DNA from: Bacillus sp. THAF10
GTDB taxonomy: Bacteria; Bacillota; Bacilli; Bacillales; Bacillaceae_I
Direction: 5' to 3'
NCBI RefSeq assembly: GCF_009363695.1
Contig: NZ_CP045403.1
Location: forward strand, 2,646,001-2,710,000
DNA length: 64,000 bases
Both the position numbers and the translations under genes were made by a program. Of the stretch, positions 17,884 to 27,078 are shown piece by piece; position 1 is the stretch's first letter; each line of letters opens with the position of its first letter. The notes beneath the pieces are model-generated. The model saw only the letters and a list, made by a program, of their open reading frames with translations. It was not told where the DNA came from and did no database searches.

Positions 17884-17912
17884 TTGCGAAGTTATCAGTC
17901 AATTGATATAAT
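17884..17912 (+). promoter_or_regulatory. Strong SigA promoter of the 50-codon ORF
   Basis: The -35 is TTGCGA (17884-17889) and the -10 is a perfect TATAAT (17907-17912), with a 17-base spacer. Transcription should start near 17918-17920. Confidence 0.8.
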
Positions 17913-17917
17913 TATAT

Positions 17918-17931
17918 TGAAAACGCTTCCA
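17918..17931 (+). promoter_or_regulatory. Candidate cre (CcpA operator) at the transcription start
   Basis: The 14-mer TGAAAACGCTTCCA matches the cre consensus TGWAANCGNTNWCA at all but one fixed position. It covers the predicted start site of the promoter at 17884-17912, where bound CcpA would repress. Confidence 0.6.
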
Positions 17932-17964
17932 AAATCATATGAGTGAGAAAGGTGATGCTGTGTT

Positions 17965-18117
17965 ATGATGGATTATCAGTACAGACGACGAGCTTTTCAG
18001 AACCTGCATGTGGAAAAAGAAGAAGCAGTAACAGATTTTAAACAGAAAGTGAAAAAATCCAAATCCATGCTGGCATCTATAGCGGCATTCTTTTCTATAT
18101 TTCATCACACCCCATGA
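17965..18117 (+). CDS. Small basic protein of 50 residues, unknown
   Basis: I do not recognise this product. It begins MMDYQYRRRAF, has a charged middle (HVEKEEAVTDFKQKVKKSK) and a hydrophobic end (MLASIAAFFSIFHHTP), so it could be an amphipathic or membrane-associated peptide. AAAGGTG lies 10 bases upstream of the ATG. Support comes from its surroundings: a near-ideal promoter with a cre-like site upstream and a perfect terminator 20 bases downstream, which make a transcript of about 250 nt. The RNA itself could also be the functional product, or both, as in dual-function small RNAs. Confidence 0.6.
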   Translation: MMDYQYRRRAFQNLHVEKEEAVTDFKQKVKKSKSMLASIAAFFSIFHHTP

Positions 18118-18137
18118 TAGTACTCGTTAAATTTTAA

Positions 18138-18168
18138 AAAAACGGAACCGACAATCGGTTCCGTTTTT
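18138..18168 (+). terminator. Strong intrinsic terminator of the 50-codon transcript
   Basis: A perfect 13-bp stem (18138-18150 with 18156-18168) with a 5-nt loop ends in five T residues. The 144 bases from here to the SulP gene hold nothing else I can identify. Confidence 0.9.
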
Positions 18169-18312
18169 CTAATGGTTATATTCGCAAACTTTGTTGCTAT
18201 TGCGTACAGTTAAAACACCTCTATCAACGTTTGTGTCGTGCTCTTTTTCGTGGAGGTAGTTTAAACATGTGGCATTTTTTCTTTACATAATGATTGGAAA
18301 AAGCTTTCTAAA

Positions 18313-19767
18313 TTAATGGCCTGACGTGACAGTAAGACCTATTCTTTTAACAAGTGCTTGGCTATCATCATTCAAACCTACAATAGTTACATTCTTCCCT
18401 AGTCTTTGGTATTTCTGTACTGTTTTTGCAATTGCCGTAACAGCAGATTGATCCCACACATGAGAGTTACTGAAATCAATGACAATTTCTTTTGGATCAT
18501 GGTTATAGTCAAATAAATCTACAAAGTGACTCATCGTGCCAAAAAACATTTGTCCATTAATTTTGTAATGCATTTTTTCATCAATCAACGTCATCGTTGC
18601 TTTTATTTTGGCCATTTTCCATCCAAAGATAAGCGCACTGAGGACAACTCCAGCTGCCACACCTTTTGCAAGGTCATGAGTGTAAACGACAATGGCAACT
18701 GTTACGATCATGACAACTGCATCTGCACGTGGTGTTTTATGAAGTTCACGCAAGGACTGCCAGTCAAAAGTACCGATGGACACCATAATCATTACTCCAA
18801 CAAGCGCTGCCATCGGAATTTGAACGACAACATCTCCTAAAACCATGATTAAAAACAATAGGAATGTTCCTGCGACTAATGCAGAAAGTCTTCCTCGTCC
18901 ACCAGATTTTACGTTAATTACTGATTGCCCTATCATCGCACAACCAGCCATCCCACCGAAGAATCCAGTTACTACGTTTGCGATTCCTTGGCCCTTCATT
19001 TCGCGGTTTTTATTACTCTTTGTGTCTGTCATTTCATCAACAATCGTTGCCGTTAGTAATGACTCAAGATTACCAACAATAGCAAGTGTGAAAGCATATG
19101 GCAAAATAATCATGAACGTTTCCCAAGAAAGCTCCACCATTGGGAGATGAAATACAGGTAATGCTCTTTTAATTTCCCCCATATCTCCTACCGTATTAAG
19201 CCCATAACCTCCACCGAAAATGACGATGGCCGTAATGACGATTATGGCAAATAGTGCAGAAGGAATTGCTTTTGTAAAACGAGGAAGAATATAGATAATG
19301 GCAAGCGTTGCTGCTACAAAAGCATACATTACCCAAGTAGCTCCAACGAATTGTTCCAGCTGAGCCATAAATATTAAAATAGCTAAAGCATTAACAAAGC
19401 CAATGATGACAGCTTGAGGTAGAAAGGATAAATATTTCCCAAGCTTAAACATACCCATTAGAATTTGAATAATACCTGTAAGTACCGTTGCAGCAAAAAG
19501 ATACTCTAACCCATGATCTGCCACAAGTGTTACCATCAATAGTGCCATTGCACCTGTAGCTGCTGAAATCATTCCTGGTCTACCACCGGTAAAAGCGATG
19601 ATCACCGCAATACAAAAGGATGCGTATAGTCCAACCATCGGATCTACTCCTGCAATGATAGAAAAGGCAATTGCTTCAGGGATAAGAGCCAATGCAACGG
19701 TCATTCCTGAAAGTACGTCTCCACGTACATTCCCAAACCATTCTTGTTTTAAGTTTGCTACGTTCAT
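18313..19767 (-). CDS. SulP family anion transporter with STAS domain
   Basis: The 484-residue protein has about 11-12 membrane helices with the SulP pattern [21 protein letters not shown] at the start and a C-terminal STAS domain (from about residue 395, with [18 protein letters not shown]). Members carry sulfate, bicarbonate or other anions. The substrate cannot be told from sequence. Single gene with an AGAGGTG site before the ATG. A role in sulfate or bicarbonate uptake is equally likely. Confidence 0.88.
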   Translation of the reverse strand: MNVANLKQEWFGNVRGDVLSGMTVALALIPEAIAFSIIAGVDPMVGLYASFCIAVIIAFTGGRPGMISAATGAMALLMVTLVADHGLEYLFAATVLTGIIQILMGMFKLGKYLSFLPQAVIIGFVNALAILIFMAQLEQFVGATWVMYAFVAATLAIIYILPRFTKAIPSALFAIIVITAIVIFGGGYGLNTVGDMGEIKRALPVFHLPMVELSWETFMIILPYAFTLAIVGNLESLLTATIVDEMTDTKSNKNREMKGQGIANVVTGFFGGMAGCAMIGQSVINVKSGGRGRLSALVAGTFLLFLIMVLGDVVVQIPMAALVGVMIMVSIGTFDWQSLRELHKTPRADAVVMIVTVAIVVYTHDLAKGVAAGVVLSALIFGWKMAKIKATMTLIDEKMHYKINGQMFFGTMSHFVDLFDYNHDPKEIVIDFSNSHVWDQSAVTAIAKTVQKYQRLGKNVTIVGLNDDSQALVKRIGLTVTSGH

Positions 19768-19973
19768 AGCACACCTCTTTCTCTGTTATTTAGTTTTGTG
19801 ACTTTCTACTCTCAAGAAAGTCGGGTCCGTTTGCAACAGGATGAATCATAACATATATTATGGAAGCTGAAAATCTTTCTGAAAACGGAAACAAAACCAT
19901 TTATCTCTCTCTATCTTCTTCTTTCTTTGTTTTTCGCCTTTTTTCGCACCTTCTTCAAATATTAAACAAAAAA

Positions 19974-19998
19974 ATCCGACCTAGTCATTAGGCCGGAT
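19974..19998 (-). terminator. Intrinsic terminator of the pst-phoU operon
   Basis: A 10-bp stem with one mismatch (19974-19983 with 19989-19998) lies just after phoU, and the minus strand continues with seven T residues. Confidence 0.85.
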
Positions 19999-20008
19999 AT
20001 CTTTAATA

Positions 20009-20668
20009 TCAGTCATTTAATTCATAGTGACTGCCTTTTACAAGGTAGAAAATATTTTCTGAGATGTTTGTCGTGTGATCAGCCATACGTTCAATGTATC
20101 GACAAATAAAGCTCAGCTGCGTAATCTCTGGAATCATATCAGGGTGATCTTTTGTTAGTTGCAGAAGCTCACGGATATTTTGCCCGTAAAGTTCATCCAC
20201 CTGATCGTCCATATCGGCAACTTTTTTTGCTAATACGATATCTTCATCGTAATAAGCTTTTAATGCTAGCGAAAGCATCTCCGTGGCGATACTATGCATT
20301 TTTTCGATTTTCTCAATGGATTTTAAAGGTTGTGCATTTTTTCCAATTCGAATGGTTGACTTTGCAATGTTCACAGCAAAATCAGCAATACGCTCTACAT
20401 CTGTAGAAATTTTTATCGCAACAAAAATTCTGCGAAGGTCGATGGCAACTGGCTGTTGCTTAGCAATGAGGAGAATTGCAAAATCATTTATTTCTTCATC
20501 TAAACGATCTGCTTTGTTATCTTCCTCAATGATTTGTAATGCTAAATCGACATTTTTATTTGTTAATGCATTAATTGATTTTCCCATTGCAACTTCAGCT
20601 AAGCTTCCAAGCTCAAGTAATTTATCTCTTAATGTTTCCAAGTCTACATGAAATTGACGTGCTACCAC
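20009..20668 (-). CDS. phoU: Phosphate signalling protein PhoU
   Basis: The 219-residue all-helical protein has two copies of the PhoU repeat, with the metal-binding E(R)xxD patterns DVERIADFAVNIA near residue 80 and YIERMADHTTNISE near 190. PhoU links the Pst transporter to the phosphate-sensing kinase and to persister and metal metabolism. The start is GTG with AGGAAG upstream. It is the last gene of the pst operon, 24 bases after pstB. Confidence 0.94.
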   Translation of the reverse strand: MVARQFHVDLETLRDKLLELGSLAEVAMGKSINALTNKNVDLALQIIEEDNKADRLDEEINDFAILLIAKQQPVAIDLRRIFVAIKISTDVERIADFAVNIAKSTIRIGKNAQPLKSIEKIEKMHSIATEMLSLALKAYYDEDIVLAKKVADMDDQVDELYGQNIRELLQLTKDHPDMIPEITQLSFICRYIERMADHTTNISENIFYLVKGSHYELND

Positions 20669-20692
20669 CCTACTCTTCCTCTCTATTGGTTA

Positions 20693-21517
20693 TTATCCGA
20701 AACGACCAGTGATATAATCTTCTGTTCGTTTATCAGATGGGTTAGAAAACAGTTTATCTGTTGCTGTGTATTCTACTACCTCACCATTTAAGAAGAAGGC
20801 AGTACGATCGGAAATACGGGCAGCTTGTTGCATGTTGTGAGTTACAATGACAATGCTATAATCTTTCTTCAATTCCTGAACAAGCTCTTCTACTTTTAAC
20901 GTGGAGATTGGATCAAGAGCAGATGTTGGTTCATCCATTAAAATGACATCTGGTTCAATCGCTAAGCAACGTGCAATACAAATACGTTGCTGTTGCCCGC
21001 CGGAAAGCCCATACGCATTTTCTTTTAAGCGGTCCTTTACTTCATCCCAAATAGCTGCTCCACGCAAACTCTTTTCAACAATTTCATCTAGAACTTTCTT
21101 ATTGCGGATACCATGAATTCGTGGTCCGTAAGCAATATTATCATAGATGGACTTAGGAAATGGGTTTGGCTTTTGGAAGACCATTCCCACATTGGTACGC
21201 AATTCTTCCACCTTATACGATTTAGATAGAATGTTCTTGTCTCTATATAAAATTTCTCCAGAAATTCTCACGATTGGTACAAGCTCAACCATTCGATTTA
21301 ACGTTTTAATATAAGTGGACTTACCGCAACCGGATGGCCCAATTATGGCTGTTACTTCATTTTCATAAATAGGGAGATTAATGTTTTTTAACGCAAGATT
21401 TTCTCCGTACCATAAATTCAAATCTTTTGTATTGTAAACAATCTTTTTATCTGTTGGAGTTGTGTTAGTTGAAGAAGCATCGCTCTTCTGATTACGTTCA
21501 ATTGTTAAAGGTTGCAT
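20693..21517 (-). CDS. pstB: Phosphate ABC transporter ATP-binding protein
   Basis: PstB is the ATPase of the high-affinity phosphate importer. Walker [10 protein letters not shown], signature LSGGQQQR and Walker [14 protein letters not shown] are intact. The first 25 residues form a polar Ser/Thr/Asn-rich leader not needed for the fold. GGAGGAG precedes the ATG. B. subtilis has two pstB genes in tandem; only one is present here. Confidence 0.96.
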   Translation of the reverse strand: MQPLTIERNQKSDASSTNTTPTDKKIVYNTKDLNLWYGENLALKNINLPIYENEVTAIIGPSGCGKSTYIKTLNRMVELVPIVRISGEILYRDKNILSKSYKVEELRTNVGMVFQKPNPFPKSIYDNIAYGPRIHGIRNKKVLDEIVEKSLRGAAIWDEVKDRLKENAYGLSGGQQQRICIARCLAIEPDVILMDEPTSALDPISTLKVEELVQELKKDYSIVIVTHNMQQAARISDRTAFFLNGEVVEYTATDKLFSNPSDKRTEDYITGRFG

Positions 21518-21537
21518 AAATGACTCCTCCTCTTGAA

Positions 21538-22422
21538 TTAAAATCTTCTTTGAAATTTATTTCGGATAATAACTGCGATTGAGTTCATGATCAGTAAAAT
21601 CAATAGAAGAACTACAATCGTAGCAGCTGCTAAATTCGCATATTCTGAAACTAAAGCAGCGTCAATTGTCCAATAATAAATTTGCATAGGTAATACCGTA
21701 AATTTATCAAAAATTCCATCTGGTAGTGGAATTAACAATGCTGGAATTCCGAGAACAACAAGTGGAGCTGTTTCACCGATAGCACGAGACAACGCGAGAA
21801 TCACACCTGTTAAAATTCCTGGTATTGATGCTGGTAAGACAATATTTTTTATTGTTTGCCATTTTGTTGCACCCATTCCATAGGATGCTTCACGCAAATA
21901 TCCAGGTACGGAACGAATCGCTTCTTGACTTGCCACTACCACTATTGGTAATACAAGTAAAGCCATTGTAAGACCACCCGCAAGAACGATGTTTCCAAGG
22001 CCAGCTGCTCTGACGAAAATAGTCAATCCTAAAATACCAAATACAATGGAAGGAACACCTGCAAGGTTAGAAATATTCATTTGAAGGAAACGTTGCAGAC
22101 GACCTTTCTTCGCGTATTCTTCTAAATAGATTGCCGTTCCAACGCCAAGAAACAACGTGATTGGTGCCACAACTAGCATCAGCCAGAGTGTCCCCATAAT
22201 GGCACCCATAATTCCTGCTCGATCAGCCATTGTTGATAATTTACCTGTAATAAATTGAAGATCAATCCAACCCATACTTTGTGAAATAACACGGTAGAAT
22301 AAGATAACTAGAACAACAAGTCCAATTAATATTGCTGCTGTGAACAAGAATTTGGCAGCATTATTGATGGATAATCTTGAATTCATTTTCTTCTGTACTT
22401 GTGCTGCATCAACATACTTCAT
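21538..22422 (-). CDS. pstA: Phosphate ABC transporter permease PstA
   Basis: The 294-residue membrane protein has six helices and the permease EAA loop ([23 protein letters not shown]). It forms the channel with PstC. The ATG has GGGAGG upstream and lies a single base from the pstC stop, so translation is coupled. Confidence 0.95.
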   Translation of the reverse strand: MKYVDAAQVQKKMNSRLSINNAAKFLFTAAILIGLVVLVILFYRVISQSMGWIDLQFITGKLSTMADRAGIMGAIMGTLWLMLVVAPITLFLGVGTAIYLEEYAKKGRLQRFLQMNISNLAGVPSIVFGILGLTIFVRAAGLGNIVLAGGLTMALLVLPIVVVASQEAIRSVPGYLREASYGMGATKWQTIKNIVLPASIPGILTGVILALSRAIGETAPLVVLGIPALLIPLPDGIFDKFTVLPMQIYYWTIDAALVSEYANLAAATIVVLLLILLIMNSIAVIIRNKFQRRF

Positions 22423-22423
22423 C

Positions 22424-23365
22424 TTAATATTCCTCCCTATACTTGCGAGAGATATACTGAGCGATTAAGTTCATAATTAAGGTAAATACAAATAATGTCA
22501 TCGCAACAGCATACAAGCTGTAATATAAAGTTGAACCAGCTGGTGCATCTCCCCCGGTTACTTCCACAATGTAAGCAGTCATTGTTTGCATCGATTGTGT
22601 AACGTCAAACGTAAAGTTCTTTGTACTTCCACTTGCAATCGTGACAATCATCGTTTCCCCGATTGCACGGGAAATAGCAAGAACGAATGAAGCGACGATT
22701 CCAGACATAGCTGCAGGAACGATTACTTTCCACGCTACTTCTAATCTAGTAGATCCAAGAGCTAATGCTCCTTCTCTCATGGAATTCGGAACAGAACTCA
22801 TTGCATCTTCAGATAAAGAAGCAACCATCGGAATAATCATAATTCCCATCACTATTCCCGGACTGAGGATATTAGTAGGTTCCAAAGTAGGAATTATCTT
22901 TTGTAGAACTGGTGTAACAAAAGTAAAGGCGAAGAATCCATATACAATCGTCGGAATTCCTGCTAAAACTTCTAAAACTGGCTTTAATACTCGTCGAACC
23001 TTATCTGAGGCATATTCACTTAAATAAATAGCAGACATCAAACCAATTGGAATAGCAACCAGCATCGCTATTATAGAAGAGATTAATGTACCCGTTAATA
23101 AAGGTAATACCCCAAATTGAGCATTTTCACCCAATGGTTTTAAGGTAGTTCCTGTAAAAAAGTCAAGGAATGGTATTCTTTTAAAGAATTCCACTGTTTC
23201 AAATAACAAAGTGAAAACAATACCAATGGTTGTAAATATTGATATTGTTGCAATTACTAAAAGAAATTTTGGTACAAGTGCTTCAATAAGTCTATTTGAG
23301 TTAAGAGTCGATTTATTTTTTTTAATCATCTCTCTTACACTTGTGCTAGCCTTTTGATTAGCCAA
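22424..23365 (-). CDS. pstC: Phosphate ABC transporter permease PstC
   Basis: The 313-residue permease has an N-terminal cytoplasmic tail, six helices and the EAA loop MSSVPNSMREGALALGSTRLE. It pairs with PstA. The start ATG has AAGGGG upstream. A hairpin in the 84-base gap to pstS probably limits read-through from that gene. Confidence 0.95.
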   Translation of the reverse strand: MANQKASTSVREMIKKNKSTLNSNRLIEALVPKFLLVIATISIFTTIGIVFTLLFETVEFFKRIPFLDFFTGTTLKPLGENAQFGVLPLLTGTLISSIIAMLVAIPIGLMSAIYLSEYASDKVRRVLKPVLEVLAGIPTIVYGFFAFTFVTPVLQKIIPTLEPTNILSPGIVMGIMIIPMVASLSEDAMSSVPNSMREGALALGSTRLEVAWKVIVPAAMSGIVASFVLAISRAIGETMIVTIASGSTKNFTFDVTQSMQTMTAYIVEVTGGDAPAGSTLYYSLYAVAMTLFVFTLIMNLIAQYISRKYREEY

Positions 23366-23412
23366 AGTTGAAAACCCCTTTCATCCTACACCCAAACTAT
23401 AAACAGAGAGAA

Positions 23413-23437
23413 GATGAGCAGCCCGAAGCTCCTCATC
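23413..23437 (-). terminator. Attenuator-like hairpin between pstS and pstC
   Basis: The stem pairs 23413-23418 with 23432-23437 and, after a G:G mismatch, 23420-23422 with 23428-23430, with a UUCGG-type loop. The T tract is poor (TTCTCTC). It likely stabilises pstS mRNA or ends part of the transcripts, so that more PstS than permease is made. Confidence 0.6.
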
Positions 23438-23449
23438 CTCTAATATGTC

Positions 23450-24433
23450 TTACTTTAATCCTTCAAGCTCTTCTACTGCAGATTTAATTTCTTCATCTGT
23501 TAAAGGAGCAAACCCAGTTTCACTTGCTACTTGTTGTGCATTATTCATTGTGTAGATGGCATAGTCTAAAACTTGTGGTTTTTCTTTTGCCATAGCCTTA
23601 TTCAAGTATGTGTATACTGGACGAGTGAAATTAGCATAATCGCCATCTTCAGCAATTGTATCTAGAGAAGGTTCAACAGGTCCGTTTCCAAAATCAACCT
23701 TTACAGCAGTTAATTTATCTGTGTTGCTTGCATAGTAACCATAACCAAAGAATCCAATTGCATTTTTATCTTTAGAAACAAGATCAACTAGTGTGGAGTA
23801 TTCTTGTTGTAAGTTAATACCATCCGCTAAGTCTTTCTCTTCTAAAATCTTTTCCCAGAAGAATTCGTATGTTCCGTGGTTTTCGTTTGGACCATAAGTT
23901 TTAATTGGCTCATCTGGAAATTCAGGACGTACATCAGACCATTTTTTCTTGTTTCCTTCAGCTAAGAAGATATCAATGATTTCTTGTTCTGTTAATTCTT
24001 GAGCCCAGTCATTTTCTTTATTTATAACGATGGTTAAACCATCAAGAGCAACCTTCATTTCGTGAACATCCAAGCCAAGCTCTTCCGCTTGTGCTTTTTC
24101 CTCGTCTTTAATCGTACGAGAAGCGTTGTTAAAATCTGTTCCGTTTTCTGTTAAGAATTTCTTAAATCCTGCAGAAGTACCTGCACGGCTCACTTCTACG
24201 GATACACCTTCTTGTGCTTCCGTCATGTATTTCTCTGCCATTAGAGACATGAATGGAAATACTGTTCCAGATCCATCAATAACGACACTACCTTCAAGTT
24301 CTTTGCCTTCTTCAGCAGCAGTACCTTCTGTAGATCCTTCGTTACCACCGTTGTTAGCATTTCCACATGCTGCAGCGAAAACCGCAAGAGATGCTACGAT
24401 AGCTAGTAATAAAAAACGTTTAAAGCTTTTCAT
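23450..24433 (-). CDS. pstS: Phosphate-binding lipoprotein PstS
   Basis: This is the extracellular phosphate receptor, 327 residues. A signal peptide with lipobox (FAAAC, Cys23) is followed by a Gly/Asn/Ser/Glu linker. The binding domain has VIDGSGTVFPFM and VSRAGTSAGFKKF, with phosphate ligands typical of PstS. Acidic composition is usual for an exported Gram-positive protein. AGGGGGA precedes the ATG. It is the first gene of pstSCAB-phoU, preceded by a PhoP box. Confidence 0.96.
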   Translation of the reverse strand: MKSFKRFLLLAIVASLAVFAAACGNANNGGNEGSTEGTAAEEGKELEGSVVIDGSGTVFPFMSLMAEKYMTEAQEGVSVEVSRAGTSAGFKKFLTENGTDFNNASRTIKDEEKAQAEELGLDVHEMKVALDGLTIVINKENDWAQELTEQEIIDIFLAEGNKKKWSDVRPEFPDEPIKTYGPNENHGTYEFFWEKILEEKDLADGINLQQEYSTLVDLVSKDKNAIGFFGYGYYASNTDKLTAVKVDFGNGPVEPSLDTIAEDGDYANFTRPVYTYLNKAMAKEKPQVLDYAIYTMNNAQQVASETGFAPLTDEEIKSAVEELEGLK

Positions 24434-24490
24434 TTCATAATTCCCCCTAAGGATTTTGTTTTTGATGTTTCTGTTTATCTTGCCCTACGA

Positions 24491-24549
24491 ATTATAGAAT
24501 ATAACCTGTGTGTTAATTCCGTATGAATCAATTGTAAAGGTTTTGTAAA
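24491..24549 (-). promoter_or_regulatory. PhoP box and -10 of the pst operon
   Basis: Four direct repeats of the PhoP motif (TTTACA, TTTACA, TTCATA, TTAACA on the minus strand) lie at 24544, 24533, 24522 and 24511, exactly 11 bases apart. A perfect -10 TATAAT sits at 24491-24496. This is the classical arrangement for PhoP-P activation under phosphate starvation. Confidence 0.88.
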
Positions 24550-24634
24550 TGTCGAATAAAAGAACAAATGCGCAATGCGCCCGTTTTGCGACGTACAAAC
24601 TGGACTGAGCCGTATGAGATAAAGAAAACACGAA

Positions 24635-24711
24635 GAGCGGAAGCGATTCGATGTTGCCTTATCGTAAGGAGGCGAGGGAAGTTTGCTAGTCGCTGGCGCA
24701 TGGAGCTGGAC
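24635..24711. repeat. Possible remnant of a second GC-rich dispersed repeat
   Basis: The segment GAGCGGAAGCG...GGCGCATGGAGCTGGAC is GC-rich in an otherwise AT-rich gap and lies between the pst promoter and the pbpA terminator. I recall similar sequences between genes of other bacilli, but it occurs once here, so this is recollection and not proof. The rest of the 384-base gap holds the pst promoter and the terminator. Confidence 0.3.
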
Positions 24712-24774
24712 GTTGCTACTTTTGTTCCAGATATCCACAGACATATTATTTATAATTTCCTAATCAATCAAAAA

Positions 24775-24807
24775 AACCGAAAGCCAATTAGTTGCTGGCT
24801 TTCGGTT
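24775..24807 (-). terminator. Intrinsic terminator of pbpA
   Basis: A perfect 12-bp stem (24775-24786 with 24796-24807) lies just after the pbpA stop and continues into T residues on the minus strand. Confidence 0.9.
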
Positions 24808-24817
24808 AGAAGTTCTG

Positions 24818-26956
24818 TTAATCGGTATCTTCGTCAGTTTCATCTGTTTCTTCTTCTGTATTCTGGTCTTCTAGTTTCGGTTGACCTTTGTCTCTTTTAT
24901 CCTTCAGTTCAAAGTACGCTTCCATTAGGGCATCGCCTATTCGTGTACTCACCCCACCTGTAACGCTAAAGTCAGTAGAAGCATTAGGAACCATAATTGC
25001 ATAAGCAATTTCAGGATTATCATATGGAGCATAGCCTACTAGGTTAAAGTTAAGTGTATCCACTCCAGAAATACGGGCTTCTGCTGTACCGGATTTTCCA
25101 GCAGGCTTATATTCCTTTGCCTTTGAACTACTCGCCGTACCTCTCGTACCATGATATACCCGTTTGAACCCTTCTTGAACATGTTTAATTTGTGCATCTG
25201 TCATTGCGATTCGGTTAAGAACTTCTGGTTGAAAAGGTTTCACCATTTTTCCTAACCCTTCTTCATTGCTTGGCTCTCTAATTTCTCTAACAAGCTGCGG
25301 TTTCATTCGGTAGCCACCATTTGCAATAGTAGAAACATATTGAGCAAGTTGTAAAGTGGTATAGGTATCGTACTGTCCAATGGATAAGTCGAGAAAAAGA
25401 CCAGGTAAGCTTTTTTCAGAACCTTGAACACCAGAAGATTCTCTCGGTAAATCAATTCCAGTTTCCACTCCAAGACCAAATTGTGCTAGGTAACCTCTGA
25501 ACGTATCATACGCATCAGGTGGAATGTACAACGGTTGCCTTGGTTGATAATTAGCACCTGCAATTGCCATTGCAATTCGGAACATATACACGTTTGAGGA
25601 CCTTTCAAGTGCCGTTAGATCTGGAATACTGCCCATATTTGTATAGGATGCTTTCCTTAAAGCATCGTCTCCTCTTCCTAAATAAAGAGGGGTATCATAA
25701 AAATAACTTCCCGGTGAAATTACTCCGTGCTGATAACCCGACAATACCGTAGCACCCTTCACCGTTGATCCTGGTTCGTAAGCTTCTTGAATAGCACCTA
25801 ACGCATGGTCATACATTTTCAGTTGGCCATCTTCTTCATCTTTTACTAATTGCTTACCCGCCAAGGAAAGAACTTCGCCGGTTTGTGGATTCATCACTAC
25901 TACAAATGCTCTTGTTAAAAATCTAGCCTTTGCACCTTGCTCCGCTCTAGTTTGGTAAATAGCATCAATTAATATCTCTTCTACTTTTTGTTGAAATTCC
26001 ATATCAACTGATAATACTAAATCCTTGCCTCGCTGACCGTCAAAGACCTTTTCCTGCCTTAATAGGTTACCTGCTGTATCTGTGATATTGCGAACTCTCG
26101 CCTTTTGTCCTTGAAGCACATTTTCGTACTGTGCTTCAATCTGACTAATTCCTACACGATCGTTTCGACTATATCCTCTTGCTAAAAATTCATCTTCACG
26201 TTCTCTTGGAATTCCAGTTTCAGATGTAGAAACTTTTCCAAACACAGAACCAAGGGTACTATCAAATTGATATGACCTTACAAAATCTGTGGTTATATCC
26301 ACACCTGGTAGTTCTGATAGCATTTCACTTACCATGGCGAATTCCTTCGCTGTTACGTTTTCATTCTTTACAATTTGCGGAGTAAGAGAATAGCCTTTAT
26401 TAAATTCCCTGAAAATAGCCAGTACCTCTAATTCCTCTTTTGTGATTTCATTTAAGTGTTTCTCCGTAATTCTGTCGAGTTGTAATTGATAAAGCTCACT
26501 TTCTTCTATGTCTCCATCGGCTACTTTTTTACGATCTTCCTTTGTGATAAGAGCTGCTGCTTCTTCTTTTCTAGTTAATATCCAATAATCTTTTTTATCA
26601 CGTTCTTGAATCTTTTCTGTGTCCATTGTAATTACTTCAGAAAGCTTTTTAGCGACTTCTAGCTGTTCTTGTGCAGAAGTAGATTGCATTCTTGTATATG
26701 TAATTGCATTTAAAGGGGTATTATCCACTACTACATTGTGATTTCGATCGAAAATCTTCCCTCTTGGCACAAGCGTGTTTACCGTGACATTTTCTGTTCT
26801 GTCCACTTCTTTGCGGTAATCCTCACCAAAGACAATTTGCACAAATCCTAAACGGAGAATTAATGCGGAGAAAAGAAGGAAGACGGCAAAAAATAATAAG
26901 TTCAATCGCGACGGGACATAATTCTTTTTCTTCTTTTTTTGTTTCTGATTGGTCAT
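24818..26956 (-). CDS. pbpA: Penicillin-binding protein 2 family transpeptidase
   Basis: This is a class B PBP of 712 residues: a short basic cytoplasmic tail, one membrane helix (about 18-40), a dimerisation domain, and the transpeptidase with SxxK in EPGSTVKGA (about residue 395), SxN in RSSNVYM and KSGT in GKSGTAEA. B. subtilis PbpA, encoded at the same place upstream of pstS, takes part in lateral wall synthesis with PbpH. The tail of about 25 residues is very acidic. GAAAAGGTG precedes the ATG. Confidence 0.93.
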   Translation of the reverse strand: MTNQKQKKKKKNYVPSRLNLLFFAVFLLFSALILRLGFVQIVFGEDYRKEVDRTENVTVNTLVPRGKIFDRNHNVVVDNTPLNAITYTRMQSTSAQEQLEVAKKLSEVITMDTEKIQERDKKDYWILTRKEEAAALITKEDRKKVADGDIEESELYQLQLDRITEKHLNEITKEELEVLAIFREFNKGYSLTPQIVKNENVTAKEFAMVSEMLSELPGVDITTDFVRSYQFDSTLGSVFGKVSTSETGIPREREDEFLARGYSRNDRVGISQIEAQYENVLQGQKARVRNITDTAGNLLRQEKVFDGQRGKDLVLSVDMEFQQKVEEILIDAIYQTRAEQGAKARFLTRAFVVVMNPQTGEVLSLAGKQLVKDEEDGQLKMYDHALGAIQEAYEPGSTVKGATVLSGYQHGVISPGSYFYDTPLYLGRGDDALRKASYTNMGSIPDLTALERSSNVYMFRIAMAIAGANYQPRQPLYIPPDAYDTFRGYLAQFGLGVETGIDLPRESSGVQGSEKSLPGLFLDLSIGQYDTYTTLQLAQYVSTIANGGYRMKPQLVREIREPSNEEGLGKMVKPFQPEVLNRIAMTDAQIKHVQEGFKRVYHGTRGTASSSKAKEYKPAGKSGTAEARISGVDTLNFNLVGYAPYDNPEIAYAIMVPNASTDFSVTGGVSTRIGDALMEAYFELKDKRDKGQPKLEDQNTEEETDETDEDTD

Positions 26957-26995
26957 TCCCTACACCTTTTCATCATGTATTTCCAAAAAAGGAAG

Positions 26996-27025
26996 AGACA
27001 CCTAAGTAGAATATGTTAGGTGTCT
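26996..27025 (-). terminator. Intrinsic terminator of yqgE
   Basis: A 10-bp stem (26996-27005 with 27016-27025) is extended by an outer 6-bp pairing (26991-26996 with 27029-27034). Confidence 0.8.
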
Positions 27026-27078
27026 GTGTCTTCCTTTATTGTATAAGAAAAATCGAAAAATATCTATTGATAAATAGA

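Noticed and set aside
24475..24963. Two overlapping frames in the pstS-pbpA gap
   Set aside because: They cross the PhoP box, promoter and pbpA terminator and show no family features.
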